Shown here in pieces: positions 1-11,857 of a stretch of 64,000 bases of DNA. Position 1 is the first letter of the stretch. Every line of letters begins with the position of its first letter. The DNA is from Polydrusus tereticollis. Its lineage: Eukaryota > Arthropoda > Insecta > Coleoptera > Curculionidae. The stretch spans positions 143,498,469 to 143,562,468 of the forward strand of contig OY987329.1 in assembly GCA_963920685.1 (NCBI GenBank), written 5' to 3'. A program made the translations under genes and the position numbers. The notes beneath the pieces were generated by a model. It did not search any database, was not told the DNA's origin, and saw nothing but the letters and a program-made list of their open reading frames with translations.

Positions 1-555
1 AACACCCTTTATCTTCGAATATTTTTGGATTTTACATAAAATAACAATTATTTTTTAATACATGCATTATAAGTCTAAACTTAATAGTTTCCGAGATATC
101 GACTTTTGAAAAATAACATTTTTGAACTTTGACAGCTTCTAGCTTTCTAACGGTACGTTTTAGAGTAAAACGACTTACATGTCCCTATCTTACTTTTTTA
201 TTATCTTCCCAAAAACATCAACTTCCGGTTAAACCGGATGTACCTCAAAAGCCGGAAATACAGTACTTCCGGTTTAACCGGAAGTTGATGTTTTTGGGTA
301 GACAATAAAAAAGTAAGATAGGGACATGTAAGCCGTTTTACTCTAAAACGTACGTTAGAAAGCTAGAAGCTGTCAAAGTTCAAAAATGTCATTTTTCAAA
401 AGTCGATATCTCGGAAACTATTAGGTTTAGACCTATAATGCACTTATTAAAAAATAATTGCTATTTCATGATAAATCCAAAAATATTCGAAGATATAGGG
501 TGTTCAATTTAAAAAAAGGTAACTTTGCTTCCCTACGGTTTTTTGACTCATCCTG
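1..555. repeat. Long palindromic foldback MITE, cut by the window edge
   Basis: The left part and the part ending near 506 are inverted copies (arms about 1-237 and 270-506) around a short loop that itself contains inverted CCGGTTTAACCGG-like sequence. The right arm carries an ATAGGGTGTTC motif near 497 and then runs on to a CATCCTG end followed by TA at 556-557, so the true outer terminus is probably there. The left counterpart is outside the window. No coding capacity is seen. TATAGGGTG/CACCCTATA ends are typical of non-autonomous Tc1/mariner-type elements. Confidence 0.75.
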
Positions 556-682
556 TATACACATTTTTTTAAAATTCTAATACACCTTAAAAAACCATAA
601 AACGTTTATCTAAAATATTTTTTGCTAACTGTTATACTTTAAGAAATATACGACCGTTTCCATACATACCAACGACCCTGTA

Positions 683-1451
683 TAGGGTGTTCCATTTAAA
701 AAGATTACAATAAGTCAAAATATGCACTCGTGATGCGCAATTGTTTCTTTCGACAGCACATTTTGACGGTTTGGATAAATCCCTACAACTTTTGCTTGAA
801 AAGTTTTTTACTATCTCGAATAGAAAAGTTGCTAGAAGCTGTCAAAACATGAGGAAACGCCTTGTACCTAGAAGTAATATTAACAGGCGATTAAAAAGGA
901 AACCCTCGCAAAATGTTGGAAGGCCGAAACTCCGGAATATCCTATACAGGCAAGAAACGACAACTGGAGATTTTTTAATGATCAAGCCCACTCATTGCAT
1001 GAAAAACCCTTTATGGTGCTCTGCAAGCGAGTCGTGTCCAATTGAAGCGATTTACGTTGGTCTTGAATAATTGGAGATTGTACTCATTGAAAAAAACGCG
1101 ACCTCAGGAAGGTCGTTCCAAAGTGATGAAATTCTTCAGATGAAGAAATGTTGGATTGGATTATATTTTAGAAATCTAATTTGTCCATGCATTGGTTCAG
1201 TATTATTGTTTTGAAGCGTTTTTGATTTGCAAATTCTGTATATGGGCATTTACAGTTTGGACAGGGTCTTTCCTTCCTTTCTATTACAATTTTTATATTC
1301 CGTTTTCAGAAGAAACAGTGAAACATTGTTTCAAAACAAATAGTTCTTCCCTTAAAAAAATACTTTTACTGGGAGTGCATTTAAGTATAATAGGGTCCCT
1401 CAAAAGTACAATTCTTATTATAGATTTTACTTTTTTTAATAGGACACCCTA
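683..1451. mobile_element. Decayed mariner-type element, bounded by TATAGGGTGT/CACCCTATA ends
   Basis: A TATAGGGTGTTCC motif at 681 is matched in inverse orientation by GGACACCCTATA near 1442-1453, the usual look of Tc1/mariner termini with TA target duplications. The interior is scrambled and holds a reversed LINE 3' end (about 1010-1152). The open frames across it have no recognisable domain. The boundaries rest on short motifs only. Confidence 0.4.
1010..1152 (-). mobile_element. LINE 3'-end fragment (same family as 27813-28078)
   Basis: Read on the minus strand, this stretch resembles the C-terminal coding end of the LINE inserted at 27813-28078: a region encoding a WNGLPE-like segment and the following residues up to a stop. 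It is diverged and has frame breaks, so it is an old, 5'-truncated copy. Confidence 0.45.
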
Positions 1452-1736
1452 TATTTTATGTCAAATATTGCTTTGCCAACCAGTTATCTATCAAAAATCT
1501 ATAATATGTTCTATGCCTAATGTTGAGAGGTACTCAATCTCGCATCTTCTGAGGAGTTCCGTAGTACAGGCAGTCCTTATAACTTCTACCGGAAGTGCTC
1601 TACAGGCACGTAAAATTATAGTTTTTAAGTCCTTAAAATTACTTGCTTTAAATGTTCCCACGAACAAAAATCTAAAGAGGGAACAACAGTCGTTTTTTGT
1701 ATTAAGTGTATAATATAATCTTGAAAATTATTTTAA

Positions 1737-1780
1737 ATTAGCAAAGCGCTTTGGGCCTTAGGCCATCTTCAGTGCTTCTC
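1737..1780 (-). ncRNA. Hammerhead-ribozyme-like relic
   Basis: The minus strand carries CTGAAGA (1766-1772), a TGGCC..GGCC stem-loop, then CAAA where GAAA is expected, a short GCGC closing stem and TGCT that can pair with AGCA upstream. The order of elements is that of a type I hammerhead as known from Penelope-like elements. The G of the GAAA core is replaced, so it is probably inactive. Confidence 0.3.
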
Positions 1781-1928
1781 TGTCAGGAAACAAGAAACTT
1801 CATTGACAAAATTAACTTTTTTCAAATAGGCCATCAACAGCACAAAAAACTTATTATGTAAAACAATTAAAACATTTACCCCCTGGATATTTTGGAGTTT
1901 CCCGAATCCGATTTTCCACCGACCAGTA

Positions 1929-2772
1929 ATGAATGTTATGACGATTCACGATTCCGTGCAAGCAATCAGTAGACATGAACAAAAGCTTATCAGAACTTTT
2001 ACAAAAATAGAGCAAAATATTGAAGCTGCGTCTAAAATGTTTACCACAGCCACTGAAATCATAAATCAAATGAGAAATAATTTTGATGTAATTAAAACGG
2101 AAGCTGTTATTTTGGCTAGGCAATGGGGCACTACTCCTGAATTCGAAAACAAAAGGATATCAAGACCAAAAATACTTTTTGGTGATGTGAATAACCATTA
2201 TCAAGTTCAAACAAGTGATGATTGGTTTAGAATAAATGTGTTTTTTAAAACTATTGATATAATTACAGCTCAATTAAAAAGTAGAAGTTCTGGCCTTTAC
2301 AAAATTTGTTTTTATTTTCGCGTTTTGTTCCCCAACGTTTTACGAGATCCTTCTCTTTCTTACAAGGATATTTACGATATGAGTCAAGCCGTGCATCTTC
2401 AATATCCAGAAGACATTGCGGATATAATTTCATCCCAAGTGCTTTCATTTAGAGAATGTTTTAAGATCGGTTTAGATAATTTAACTTTTGTTTTTGATTT
2501 ATTAGATTTTATTTTGGTAAAAAATTATTTTAGTATTACAGTTTTAGTGAAATTGTAACTGCCTGTATTATTTTTTTGACCATCCCTATTTCGGTTCCAT
2601 CAGCTGAACGGTCTTTTTCCAAGTTAAAGTTGATTAAAACTTTTTGAGGAATTGCATGACCGATAAAAAATTATCAGGTTTAGCAATTATTTCTATCGAA
2701 AATGAGGAAGCTCAAAAAATAGACATTTCTAATCCTATTTCAAATTTTGCGTATGCAAAAGAAAGGAAATAG
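1929..2772 (+). pseudogene. hAT transposase C-terminal half (ZMYM1-like), frameshifted
   Basis: The open frame from 1929 encodes a segment with the pattern of the ZMYM1/DUF4371-type hAT family (residues around FRINVFFKTIDIITAQLKSR). After its stop at 2558 another frame continues with the hAT dimerisation signature SVPSAERSFSKLKLIK (about 2595-2640), followed by TGA and TGA. A further frame carries the conserved tail (LRNCMTDKKLSGLAIISIEN) to a stop at 2772. The family and order are clear and at least two frame breaks are needed, so this is a dead copy. The N-terminal zinc finger and catalytic part are not seen upstream. A likely right terminus of the same element lies at 3062-3117. Confidence 0.7.
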
Positions 2773-3061
2773 GATTTTACTAGTTAATTCGTAAATATTT
2801 GAGAGGTTTTTCTTTTTTTGTTGTTGTTGAAGTATTTCCAATATTTTGTTATTTTATTAGAAAATATATTTTTGATTTTGTTTCAGTTTTGTTACTTCTA
2901 CGTATATAAATTATTATTCTTATCACACATTGTTTTTGATTTGTACTTGCAGATATTTTTCTATGTTCAGGAAAATAAATACTAATCAGTATAACAATTG
3001 CGTTTTTGTGTACCCAAAATAATTCATAAATTAATATGGTTATCAATACTCCGTATCATAA

Positions 3062-3117
3062 TGGGGGCCCGGCAAAATTTTCGCACACAGGCCCGTGGCT
3101 ATATTGTTCCGCCACTG
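3062..3117 (+). repeat. Probable hAT right terminus
   Basis: GC-rich GGGGGCCCGG sequence leads into CCGCCACTG, the inverse of the CAGTGGCGG start common in hAT elements. It sits 290 bases downstream of the hAT pseudogene in the right orientation. No matching left terminus was found. Confidence 0.45.
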
Positions 3118-3600
3118 TGTGTCGTCAAGAAGGCGATGAATTCCAATCGTCCGTCATAATTATTAAACTGGAGAGCTTAGATGAGATGAATTTTAAAGGG
3201 ATAGTATCCGTGCACTGAAGTCTTGCCGTTTCTTCTGAGATGCCTCTAACTGACACATGAGGATCTATTACTATATGAGTGCAAGGACATTTATTGTTTT
3301 AAATTCGTTTCTTACTGGTCGAGCATATTGTGAGGCCCTCGACCTAGGAAAAGAACTGGCATTTTTTTTTCTACATTTGCAAAAGTGCATACTGATGGTG
3401 TTGGATGATTTGAAAACCGGTCCCTGTATAACGGTTGTGCATCCTGCGATTTTTCTTGCACTCGCGGTAGATTAGCAGCATGTCAATATATTCGTTGGGA
3501 GTAAAAAGTGACGACATACTTAATATAAAAAAATACTGCTTTCTAGTTGAAAATTTATATGACTGTTAGTAATATTTGCTTTTATTTGTTTGTTTTTAAA
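3118..3600. other. No recognised gene
   Basis: Short open frames at 3036-3218 and 3257-3475 have no recognisable domain. Unclassified. Confidence 0.4.
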
Positions 3601-3953
3601 TATTTATTTATTGACTATAATGGCGTTACAATATATAAAATAATACAACATTCATAAATAAACATTAATTAATTATTGTTACTAATAATTATCTTTGTAA
3701 TATATCTTTGTAAACACAGAAGAATTCATCATGTCTAGCATTCGCTAAGTTTAAAACTTGACAGCAAGTAACCAGACATTCTTTACCCTACGTGTTCCCA
3801 AAAACAGGGTAATCAAGAAAAAAAAAATTCTACTGTAGTACTGTAGTATTCCATGTTCCTATATAACAGTTATAAACAAGATGTCCCGTTATGATAATGG
3901 GTTCGTCTTATTTTTTTAATTTTTTCAAAGAGTCCTTTTAACTGTCTGCTGTG

Positions 3954-6337
3954 TTACAATATATTAACGATATTCTGAATAAGCCAGTTATTTAATGTTC
4001 TCTTAAAGTTGTACAAAGAAACATTATTTTTCAAATCCTGCGGCAGCACGTTGAATAGCCTGTATCCAACACTGACAAATGCACGCCCACCTATTGTCTT
4101 TTTTAATTTAGGCGTTCTCAAGTTTTTACTAGTTTTAAATCTAGTTTCATGGGAATGCGCAAGACCTGATGTTACAGTTATTGTCTTTATTTTTACAAGG
4201 TGCAAAAGACTATTTTTGTAATATAACTGTCTGATGCTAAGGAGTTTGGTATCCTATATAACCTTTCTGTACTGTATAATATGTTCAGTCTATAGATGGA
4301 TTTAATGATTCTTTTGTGAACCGATTCTAATGGTCGTAATGTATTTTCATATTATTATAGTCCACCCCATCCAATTACACCATACGAGAGCAGGGACTGT
4401 ACAAGTCCAAAATAAGCGGTTCTCATATTTGTGTTATTAGTTATTTTAGATAGCTGTTTAAAAACGTATATTAAAGATCTAAGTTTCTTTGTTAAATTGA
4501 TAGCATGTTGGTCCCACTTTAAGCTAGAGCCTATACATATTCCTAGGTAATCAAGATTATTTTTGAGCTGTATTATCCAATTTTGATTATTTCTAAATGG
4601 AATTTTAATATCTATGGAGTTACTATTGGGCAAATTTTGTAAGAAGAAAAGGGAGGGTGGAATGTCTTGTCTATATTTATTGTTAGAAGATACTTATCAA
4701 ATCATTCAATAATTTGTGTTATTCCTTTAGAAATTTTTTGCTCAACATCAACCCAATCGTTTCCTTGCACAAAGAACGCTGTATTATCAGCAAATGATAT
4801 TATATTACCTGGTAGCTTCAGGTTCAGTAAAGGGTTTAAGTAAATTATAAATATAATTGGACCTAAAACTGTGCCTTAAGGTATCCCGTAGGTTAAAATT
4901 TGTTGCTAACTTAATGTGCCTTGTATATCTACTTTCTGTGTCCTGTCCTTTAAATAGCTTTTAAAAAGAGAATATGTTTGTCCGCGTATACCAACTGCAT
5001 GTAGCCTTGACAACAACCCCCTATGACACACCGTGTCAAAGGCCTTTGCCAGATCGATGAAAACGCCTGCACATGGTTTACTTTCATCTACACATTCATA
5101 TACCCTATCCACGAGATAGGCAATTGCATCATTTGTTGACTTACCGGGCATAAAGCCTTATTGTGAGGGAGATTTTTTTTTTGTTTTTGTTAAAAAAGTC
5201 AAGTAATCTAGCTTTTAATGCCTTTTCAAATATTTTTGCGATATTCGATATTAAACTTATTGGACTTATCTACTAGTTTTTTATCGCCTTTCTTAAAAAT
5301 TGGTTTAATTATCGATACTTTAAAGTGTTCTGGACAGATTCCTGTAGAAAAGGATAGTGACCTAATAATAGATTTTATTTCATTACAGTCCACCGGGCTT
5401 AGGAAAATAGAGTTTTCTTTTGGTTTTATCAGTAGGTGTATTATTTTACTTCTATATCTTTTATATTGATTGTATATGTCGATATTTTTAGTTAATTCAA
5501 ATTTTTTATGCAATTATTTGTCTCGTGTTTTTATAGATTACAATATCCTCTTGGTAATCCAGGGTTTTTTTGGCGTTATTGGAAATACTTTTTTATATGT
5601 GCACTTTTTTATGTGTTTGTTAAGTATATTCACAAAATTTTTAGTCGCAACGTTAACATCTTGGCTAATATCATTAAAAACTTCCCTTTTTAGAATATCT
5701 CTTAACTTATTGTAGTTAACAAATTCCTTTGCATAACAACCGATTTTTGAGTTACTTATATCTTTCACATTGTTGCAATGCAGAATTATGGGGTAGTGGT
5801 CAGATATTTTTGAGTGTAATATGAGTGGTGTTGTGTTAGGTTGTTGTGTCTGATATGGTTGCTCTTAAAGAAAATGTGATCAATACACGTTTGTGAGAGA
5901 TTGTCTACTCTTGTATACCCATTTATTTGAGAGACAAAACCATTTTCGTTCATTATATCCAAGTATTCGTTTACATCCGTTATGTTGCTTAAGATATTAA
6001 TATTTAAATCCCCTACAACAACCTCTGTTTCACTCTTACAATAATCTCGAATATACTTATCTAGATTGCAATTAAATGTATTTAAATTAAGAGGATTTGG
6101 TCTATATATTGCTGTTATTGAGAAGTATTTGTTTTTGAGCTTTATTTTAATATTTATGAAATTAATTGAGTCAACTTTGATTATTTCATAGGAATAATCA
6201 TGGTTGTTTTTAATGTACACTAATACCCCATCATTTTAATTAAACTTACCTTCATTATAAATTTTTTTGTATCCCTGTAGGTGGAACTGGTCGATATTAT
6301 TTAGGTTCCACGTTTCAGTGAGTAGGTTTAGTATTAA
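3954..6337 (-). pseudogene. Non-LTR retrotransposon (endonuclease-reverse transcriptase), decayed
   Basis: Minus-strand fragments follow in correct LINE order. First come an AP-endonuclease part with LTETW (about 6325), IYRPN and VVGDLN (6220-5786), then a linker region (5768-5538) and the RT start (5513-5226). Next are RT motifs FIDLAKAFDTV (about 5070-5040), GIP-stop-GTVLGP (about 4890) and FADN in place of the catalytic [FY]ADD (about 4800). The RT end has YLGI and SYGVIGW (4633-4355), and a C-terminal tail ends at a stop at 3954. There are several frame breaks and at least one Gln codon changed to TAA. Upstream of 6337 no endonuclease start is seen, so it is 5'-truncated or broken there. 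The 3' region probably runs to about 3600. The clade is probably in the CR1/Jockey group, which is not certain. Confidence 0.8.
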
Positions 6338-7595
6338 ATCGGCTATTTTATAATGTATTAATTATCCTAGAATATGGTTTATGTTTAAGAGTGTTAGTTA
6401 TTTTTTGCAGCGTTTCTCGTAAATCTTGGGCTGTACGACACCTTCCGTCTTTTTCTTTTGGACGTCTTGCCGGATCTTCCCTTTTGCGCCACTGGTTTTT
6501 GGGGTTTGATTGATCTTCCAAATTGATTATATCCAACGTTACTTGCTGGTTCTTGCTTCCAAATCTATTTTACAATGCCACTGGTAGGTTACTGGCCGTT
6601 TAGTTTTATCCAGAGCCTTAAACTTAAAACACACACAACTCTAGAATTGAAATTGAGAGTATTAAATGAAGACAGAATTATGGGGGAGAAATATATGCCA
6701 CTTTCTGCACTTGTTATGTAATATACTATTGTGAACCTGTCCTTTGGCGATGAAGAAAAGTGTGATTGATAAATATTATTCATTTATTTTATAAAATAAT
6801 GGTAATTTATTCGCTGCGAATATTTCCTTTTAGACGAATTCCAGCTCGAAACACTTTTATTAAAAACATGGAACGGGGATTTAGAGAAAGGAAGAATGTG
6901 GAAGAAAAAGCGAAACTAAGGACAAAAGTGGTATTTTTCATTAACGACACAAAGGACAATCATTGCCAGTTCATAGTTAATGCTGAAAATTAAATAGATA
7001 ATGATTATAGACGATGTATTGATAAAAGCGGTGGCCATATTGAACAGTAGTAGCCAGAGTGGAGCTAATGTTTAAATATATTTAACGAATCACGATCTGC
7101 CTATTGGTATGTGTCCATATTATATAGGGTGCTCTATTAAAAAAAATCATTTTATGCCAATATTTTGCATTATTGATATTCAAATGATTTTTCTAAAAAC
7201 GAAACTCACATGGCAACTCTTGAATTCAATTCTTTTTTCAAAATATGAGAAAACACTTTGTACAGTAAACAACAGTAACAAACGTGTTAATTTCTTTGTA
7301 GTAGTTAATACGATTTAGAAGTATTTATTGAAATTATAAATGATGTTGTTAATATAATAATATATTAATGTTAACCGTTAATTAAAATCCAAAAAAGATA
7401 TTTAATCGAAAGATGAAATAAATATCTCATAAATTACCAATTTTGCATTAAAAAAGTTCTTATGATTAATAAATACATTCTCCATAGTATCAGAAATGTC
7501 GCTATACACAATCCACCTGATGTAATTGTCACATATTATGGTAAGTTCTATTATGTTTCCCATAATTATTTTAATTAGGTTCCTGTGAAGTTATT
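6338..7595. other. No intact gene; small mariner-type fragment at about 6820-6935
   Basis: The plus-strand peptide at 6820-6935 (FPFRRIPARNTF followed by ERGFRERKNV) resembles the N-terminal DUF4817 region of insect mariner transposases. A TATAGGGTGCTC motif at about 7121 is terminus-like. The 62-codon minus frame at 6348-6536 has no recognised domain. Nothing else could be assigned. Confidence 0.35.
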
Positions 7596-7800
7596 GTCTT
7601 TAGAAATTGAAAAAGTAGTCCATACTTGCAGTGGAGTTGATGTAATGTAAATTCCACCATCAAGTGTTCCTCCACAAATTTAATAAAAAAGAAATTGGGG
7701 TTGTTATGTTCCCTACATGTTTCGGGTGTCTAGACGTTCATCTTCAGGGGATACCAAAATCGAGTTGAATAAAACTTAAATGAAAACTGTAGGAATTAAC
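7596..7800 (-). repeat. Arm of a hammerhead-bearing repeat family, copy 1 left arm
   Basis: Read on the minus strand this stretch contains TATCCCCTGAAGATG, then AAACATGTAGGG, and ends in a CAACTCCACTGCAAGTATGG-type tail. The same modules in the same order occur at 45550-45700 and, diverged, at 30375-30545. A partner arm in inverse orientation is at 10738-10850. The layout resembles inverted terminal repeats of Penelope-like elements, which is inference. Confidence 0.55.
7709..7753 (-). ncRNA. Hammerhead-ribozyme-like motif
   Basis: On the minus strand: stem I strand TATCCC (7753-7748), core CTGAAGA (7747-7741), a stem II region containing GTCTAGAC, core GAAA (7723-7720), a one-pair stem III C-AT-G, cleavage-type triplet GTA, then GGGAAC. 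CUGANGA and GAAA are both preserved. Stem I has four good pairs. Stem II starts with one extra base relative to the consensus and its lower part is mismatched. Confidence 0.45.
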
Positions 7801-8109
7801 ATATTTTATATTTTATTAGGTACATATTGTTTAATATTTTAACGAAACATTTTTTATATATTTAATGTGAAGAAAGAAATTTAATCAATCATGTTTTCAG
7901 ATATTAGGATTGTTGCTGATGTCATATCTATTTCCAAGTCAACTTCACTTTAAAAGCATCTACACACAACCCAATCTGCAGGGTCCGATTTGCAGTTCAT
8001 ATAGGAAAGGGAAAATCGGGTGCTGCTCTCCACACCACCCGATCTAAGAATGCTATTTTATCTATCATTGGCAGGAACGATTCTATGCGAAATTGATCTT
8101 GACCTTGTC

Positions 8110-8880
8110 GTGATATTTCTATTTTTTTACGCCTCTACGTTGATAGGCGTCTTTGTATGAAGTGTTTAAAACCGACTATAACTATGGCCTTTTCTTCTAA
8201 CGATTCGAATTGGCCTCGTAGATTGCAAACATATTCTAACAATGAAACTAACATTTTATGTCCCGTTATGGCATCGAGACCGGGTTTTTGTAAATAAGTA
8301 TTGGTGGCATCAAACCGCTCTAATAATTGTTTCCAAAAAGTAGCCATAGAAGCAGTTTCAAAGTGCTTCTTAAAAAAAATGCATCGTTTCTAGTATTTTT
8401 TTTTCTGACGTGTCTTCGGCTAGGTCATTGGTTTAAGGCATTTAAAATTCCATCATAATGATGACAAGGGATTTTACTGCTTGTTCGCAGGACGACCATC
8501 TTATTGCAGAAAGTTGCTTTACAACTAACAATCGTTTATGATCCCGACATTCTTCATTTTGTTTCTTGATGTTTTTAATTAAAATTTCTCAACGATGGGT
8601 GGATGCAACAAAAAGGGCATATAATTTCTGTAAAAATCCGAAAAAACTTGTAGCTTCTACACATTCGTCTACGTTAGATTCTCCAACTAGATTTAATAAA
8701 TGAGCTGCACAAGGGACGTAATGTGCTAACTTATTACGATTTTTAATTTCGGCTCGAACGCCTTTGTATTTACCAGACATATTAGTAGCATTGTCGTAAG
8801 TTTGTCCCCTACAGTTTTCAATTTTTACTAAATTGGAATTGGAATTAGAATAAGAATAACCCAATTTTTTGTCGTTTGGC
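8110..8880 (-). pseudogene. hAT transposase fragment (DUF4371/ZMYM1-like), broken
   Basis: Minus-strand peptides include CRGQTYDNATNMSGKYKG and YVPCAAHLLNLVG (8864-8589), a strong signature of the DUF4371 hAT group. HRWE and RWSS-like segments follow, then LLERFDATNTYLQKPGLD (8347-8135). Stops and frame changes separate the blocks. An element end with CAGCGCTGGATTAA-type sequence lies upstream at about 9100-9117 (minus strand), so the copy probably begins there. The hAT dimerisation tail is not seen. It belongs to a different subfamily from the copy at 1929-2772. Confidence 0.7.
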
Positions 8881-8899
8881 GGTAACCTTTTATAAATAA

Positions 8900-9117
8900 A
8901 TTATAGGTGTCCGCTATCACCGTACACGTTGTTCGTGTACGGTGCCGCTACTATACAATTGTCTATTTTGAACGATAACGAATGGATTATTTTAATCTTG
9001 AAGGCCATTCGAACTCGGGGGCCTTTAAATAACGGTAAAGGCTTCTCGGTTGATTTCTGGGGCCCTTTGAATGACGGGGCCCGGGGCTATAGCCCCCCTA
9101 GACCCCTCTTAATCCAG
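8900..9117 (-). repeat. 5' end of the minus-strand hAT element
   Basis: On the minus strand this begins CAGCGCTGGATTAAGAGG and continues into GGGGGGCTATAGCCCCGGG, typical hAT terminal composition. It also contains a perfect hairpin at 8918-8944. No coding sequence is recognised in it. Confidence 0.4.
8918..8944. repeat. Perfect 11-bp hairpin
   Basis: CACCGTACACG and CGTGTACGGTG flank a TTGTT loop. It lies in the 5' region of the hAT relic. No function is known. Confidence 0.7.
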
Positions 9118-9239
9118 CGCTGTGTCCAGCGATGAAAAATAGGTGTAATGAACCCAAAAGCGTTTCTTCTTAAAAAACAAGATTCACATTGAGAAATATT
9201 TTTTTTTACCCAAAAACTTGAAAAATGTTGGCTGAGGAG

Positions 9240-9725
9240 AAAGTACGTTTATTTTAAAATATTTGTAGTACAGTGTTTTGGAGATGAAGCAGTTTCATAC
9301 CGGTATCTGGTGGAACAGTTTAATAACATATTTCCCGGAGTCAATATAACGAAAATAATATATGAATTCATTTCTGAGCTGGATATCAAAAAGAAACATG
9401 ATTAGAATAACGCTGCTAAAGTCCTAGTTCTCCAATCCGTTGACGAGAATCCGCCCATGTCCCTCAGAAATCATGCAAGACATTTGGAGATTGTAAGAAA
9501 AAGCCAAATCCAGAAGATTTTAAAAGAAAGCAATATTTTTCTTATATACCCAATTTTAATCAACCTCTGAATGAAGCGAAAAGGCCAGACTTTTGTTTAT
9601 GGGTGGGTGATCAAATTTTGAGTAGAAATACTGAGTTCCACAAATTTATTATGTTTTCGGATGAATCCACTTCCATTAAAAAAAAAGAAGTTAACAGCTG
9701 CCCAGCTTTCTTGAAGCACCCTGTA
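9240..9725 (+). pseudogene. Mariner-type transposase relic (DUF4817 type)
   Basis: In shifting plus frames the text reads like the N-terminal half of an insect mariner transposase. There is a DUF4817-like start (about 9250-9400), a second helix-turn-helix segment with ENPPMSLRNHAR (about 9445-9530), then KFIMFSDEST (about 9640-9670), the region of the first catalytic Asp. It ends at a CACCCTGTATA terminus (9717-9727). The rest of the catalytic domain is missing, and stops are present. Confidence 0.5.
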
Positions 9726-10737
9726 TATATCTCAGAAATCTTATAAGATAGAAGACAATTAAATAAAATCGACGTGTCCGAGCGTTTTTTATTCAGGTGC
9801 TTCGTTTACTTGCAAAAGGTAGTTTTCCAGACTTATGTCCTCACTGTATAGGTATATTACAAAATTATTTTAATTTTTATCAGATCAATCTATTATTTAA
9901 TGAAAAAATAATTATAATTTCTATCATGGAATATCTTAATAAATTATAATTTAATCTAGTTATCCAAATCTGACAACGGGTTAACGCCACGAGTTTAAGG
10001 TAGTGGACAAGAAAGTCATTAGGTTCTACATATTCAAAAAATATTTGTTGTGCTCTGCCACTGCCGTCTCCATGAACAAAATGGAACTGTAGAATATGTA
10101 TAGTATATTTTTTATTTTATCAATTTTAATTTATTTGATTAAATATTGTTTTAAAAAGTTACGATTGGCTCATGCATAAAATACTTAGGGGTGTTCAAAT
10201 TTTATTTTTAGTTCTGAGATGCAGTTTTCAAATTCGATAGAATTTAACTGAAATTTCAACTGACTTTCTTATGTTGCATTTTGATCAAATATTAAAAATC
10301 AAGGTACTTACTTATTCAGTCAACACAACATCGCATTTTCCAAGTTTTTGGGCTCCCTGTACATATAAAGATAGTTAATCTTGGTTTTTTTAAGTGGCAA
10401 GGCGTTTGGCAAAAACAATTTTTTTGAAATGTGAAATTTTTATCTATTACACCTATTGTAAAGTCCATCCGTGGACATACTGTATACAAAAAATGTTTCT
10501 TTACATTATCAAACAATGCCTAATAAAATCTAAAATGCTTTAATTCATACAATTTTCCTTTAAATTTTCTCTTACTTAAACTAAAATGTTTTCATAATTC
10601 ATAATAATTCATACCAACAACATGACACCATTCACAATTTAACTTGCAAATTTACTTTGTTTTCAGTTTTGAAATTCCTACTCATATTTAGTTGTACTCA
10701 TTAATTTGAAGCAACTCCAAAAATTGTATTCATCTCT
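9726..10737. other. No recognised gene; one transposon-end motif
   Basis: GGGCTCCCTGTA (about 10348-10359) looks like the right end of a mariner-type MITE, but no left end was paired with it. The minus frame at 10316-10516 runs through that end and is not considered a gene. Confidence 0.35.
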
Positions 10738-10850
10738 ACTTTGGTATCCCCTGCAGATGGACGTCGATACGCCTGAAACATGTAGGGAACATAACAACCC
10801 CGTTTTTTTATTTCATTATATTAGTGAAGGAAAGCTTGATTGTTTTATTT
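10738..10850 (+). repeat. Hammerhead-bearing repeat family, copy 1 right arm
   Basis: The GGTATCCCCTG..GAAACATGTAGGGAACATAAC block matches the minus strand of 7709-7760 over about 80 bases and lies in inverse orientation to it, 3 kb away. Confidence 0.5.
10745..10790 (+). ncRNA. Hammerhead-like relic with mutated core
   Basis: TATCCC, CTGCAGA (10751-10757), stem II, GAAA (10775-10778), CATGTA and GGGAAC are in hammerhead order. The core CUGANGA has A replaced by C, so activity is unlikely. Confidence 0.35.
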
Positions 10851-11023
10851 ACATATTATATTGAGATCTGCAGATGTTCTTTTGCGAGCGAGATGTATTC
10901 CAATGTATCATTAACAATTTGAGGCCGAAACTTTTTTGTAACTTCCATTTCCTATCATAACCAGGTCTCTTTGTGAATAAGAGGTTATTTTTTTTTTAAA
11001 TAATGAAAAATCAACATTTCAAG

Positions 11024-11090
11024 TAAAAGAATATCTCGTGGTAGTGAATCTTGTCGACAAAGATCACTTACCGCCACGAGATATTTTTAC
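11024..11090. repeat. Imperfect 60-base hairpin centred on GTCGAC
   Basis: ATATCTCGTGG..GTGA..CTTGTCGACAA is mirrored by AGATCAC..CCACGAGATAT, centred at 11055. The stem is long with a few bulges. Nothing identifies it further. Confidence 0.65.
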
Positions 11091-11099
11091 TGACTTTTG

Positions 11100-11857
11100 A
11101 TTTTGAATAAAGTAAAGGTATATATTTTCGCCTCACTAATTAAAGACGTCAATTATTATGTCATTACTCATTACATATTGCTAATTATATAATATGGTAT
11201 TTCTGGGGTATACTTATAAAAAAAATCGTGGCAATTTAACTACCTCATTTAAAGAAAAACAATAAAGTACCTTTTTGTAAAAGGGCTAAATAAGAAGTAG
11301 CTCCAATAAATCAATAAATCATAAATATTGCCTTTGGTTAAGTGGTTTAGTTGCTTTAATTTTATTTAGTTGCCTATTTGTATATCAATGATTCAACTTA
11401 TATGGTCTATACATGATGGATATTCTAAGCAACGAGTAATGGCAAATAAGAACTTTTCGCTTTTTCTATTAAGAACTGACAATTTCCACAAAGTAATTGC
11501 TTATTTTTTTTTTTAGATCCAATATCTTAATATTCAGACATACAAGAAGTGGGTCACCGATATCTAACACAGTTTCTGGGTAACAAAATATATTTATTTG
11601 TTAAATTCTGCGATATATAGCAGCCTAACACATTGTTCTGCCAAGCATAAGCAAAATAATATTTATATATTTACATTTATTAAATAGGTTAACATTTCAG
11701 GCAACATTCGTGACAGTGTTTCATGCTTTTAAAATGCCAGTGAGAATATTTGCGGAATTCTAAACTTTAGCAACTATTATCACATGTATAACTAAAAGCA
11801 CCTTATTTTATTGCAGTCTCAAACCAATCGTAATTAGTGAGAATACAAAAATTAGTG
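11100..11857. other. 3' flank of the desaturase gene, no gene seen
   Basis: AT-rich sequence without a recognisable domain. Some of it is probably desaturase 3' untranslated region on the minus strand. A second AATAAA (plus-strand TTTATT) occurs at about 11806-11813. Confidence 0.4.

Noticed and set aside
1192..1713. 173-codon plus-strand open frame
   Set aside because: Crosses the right end of a decayed mariner-type element, low-complexity hydrophobic composition, no recognisable domain.
6348..6536. 62-codon minus frame upstream of the LINE endonuclease
   Set aside because: Could be a LINE ORF1 tail, but no zinc knuckle or other motif supports it.
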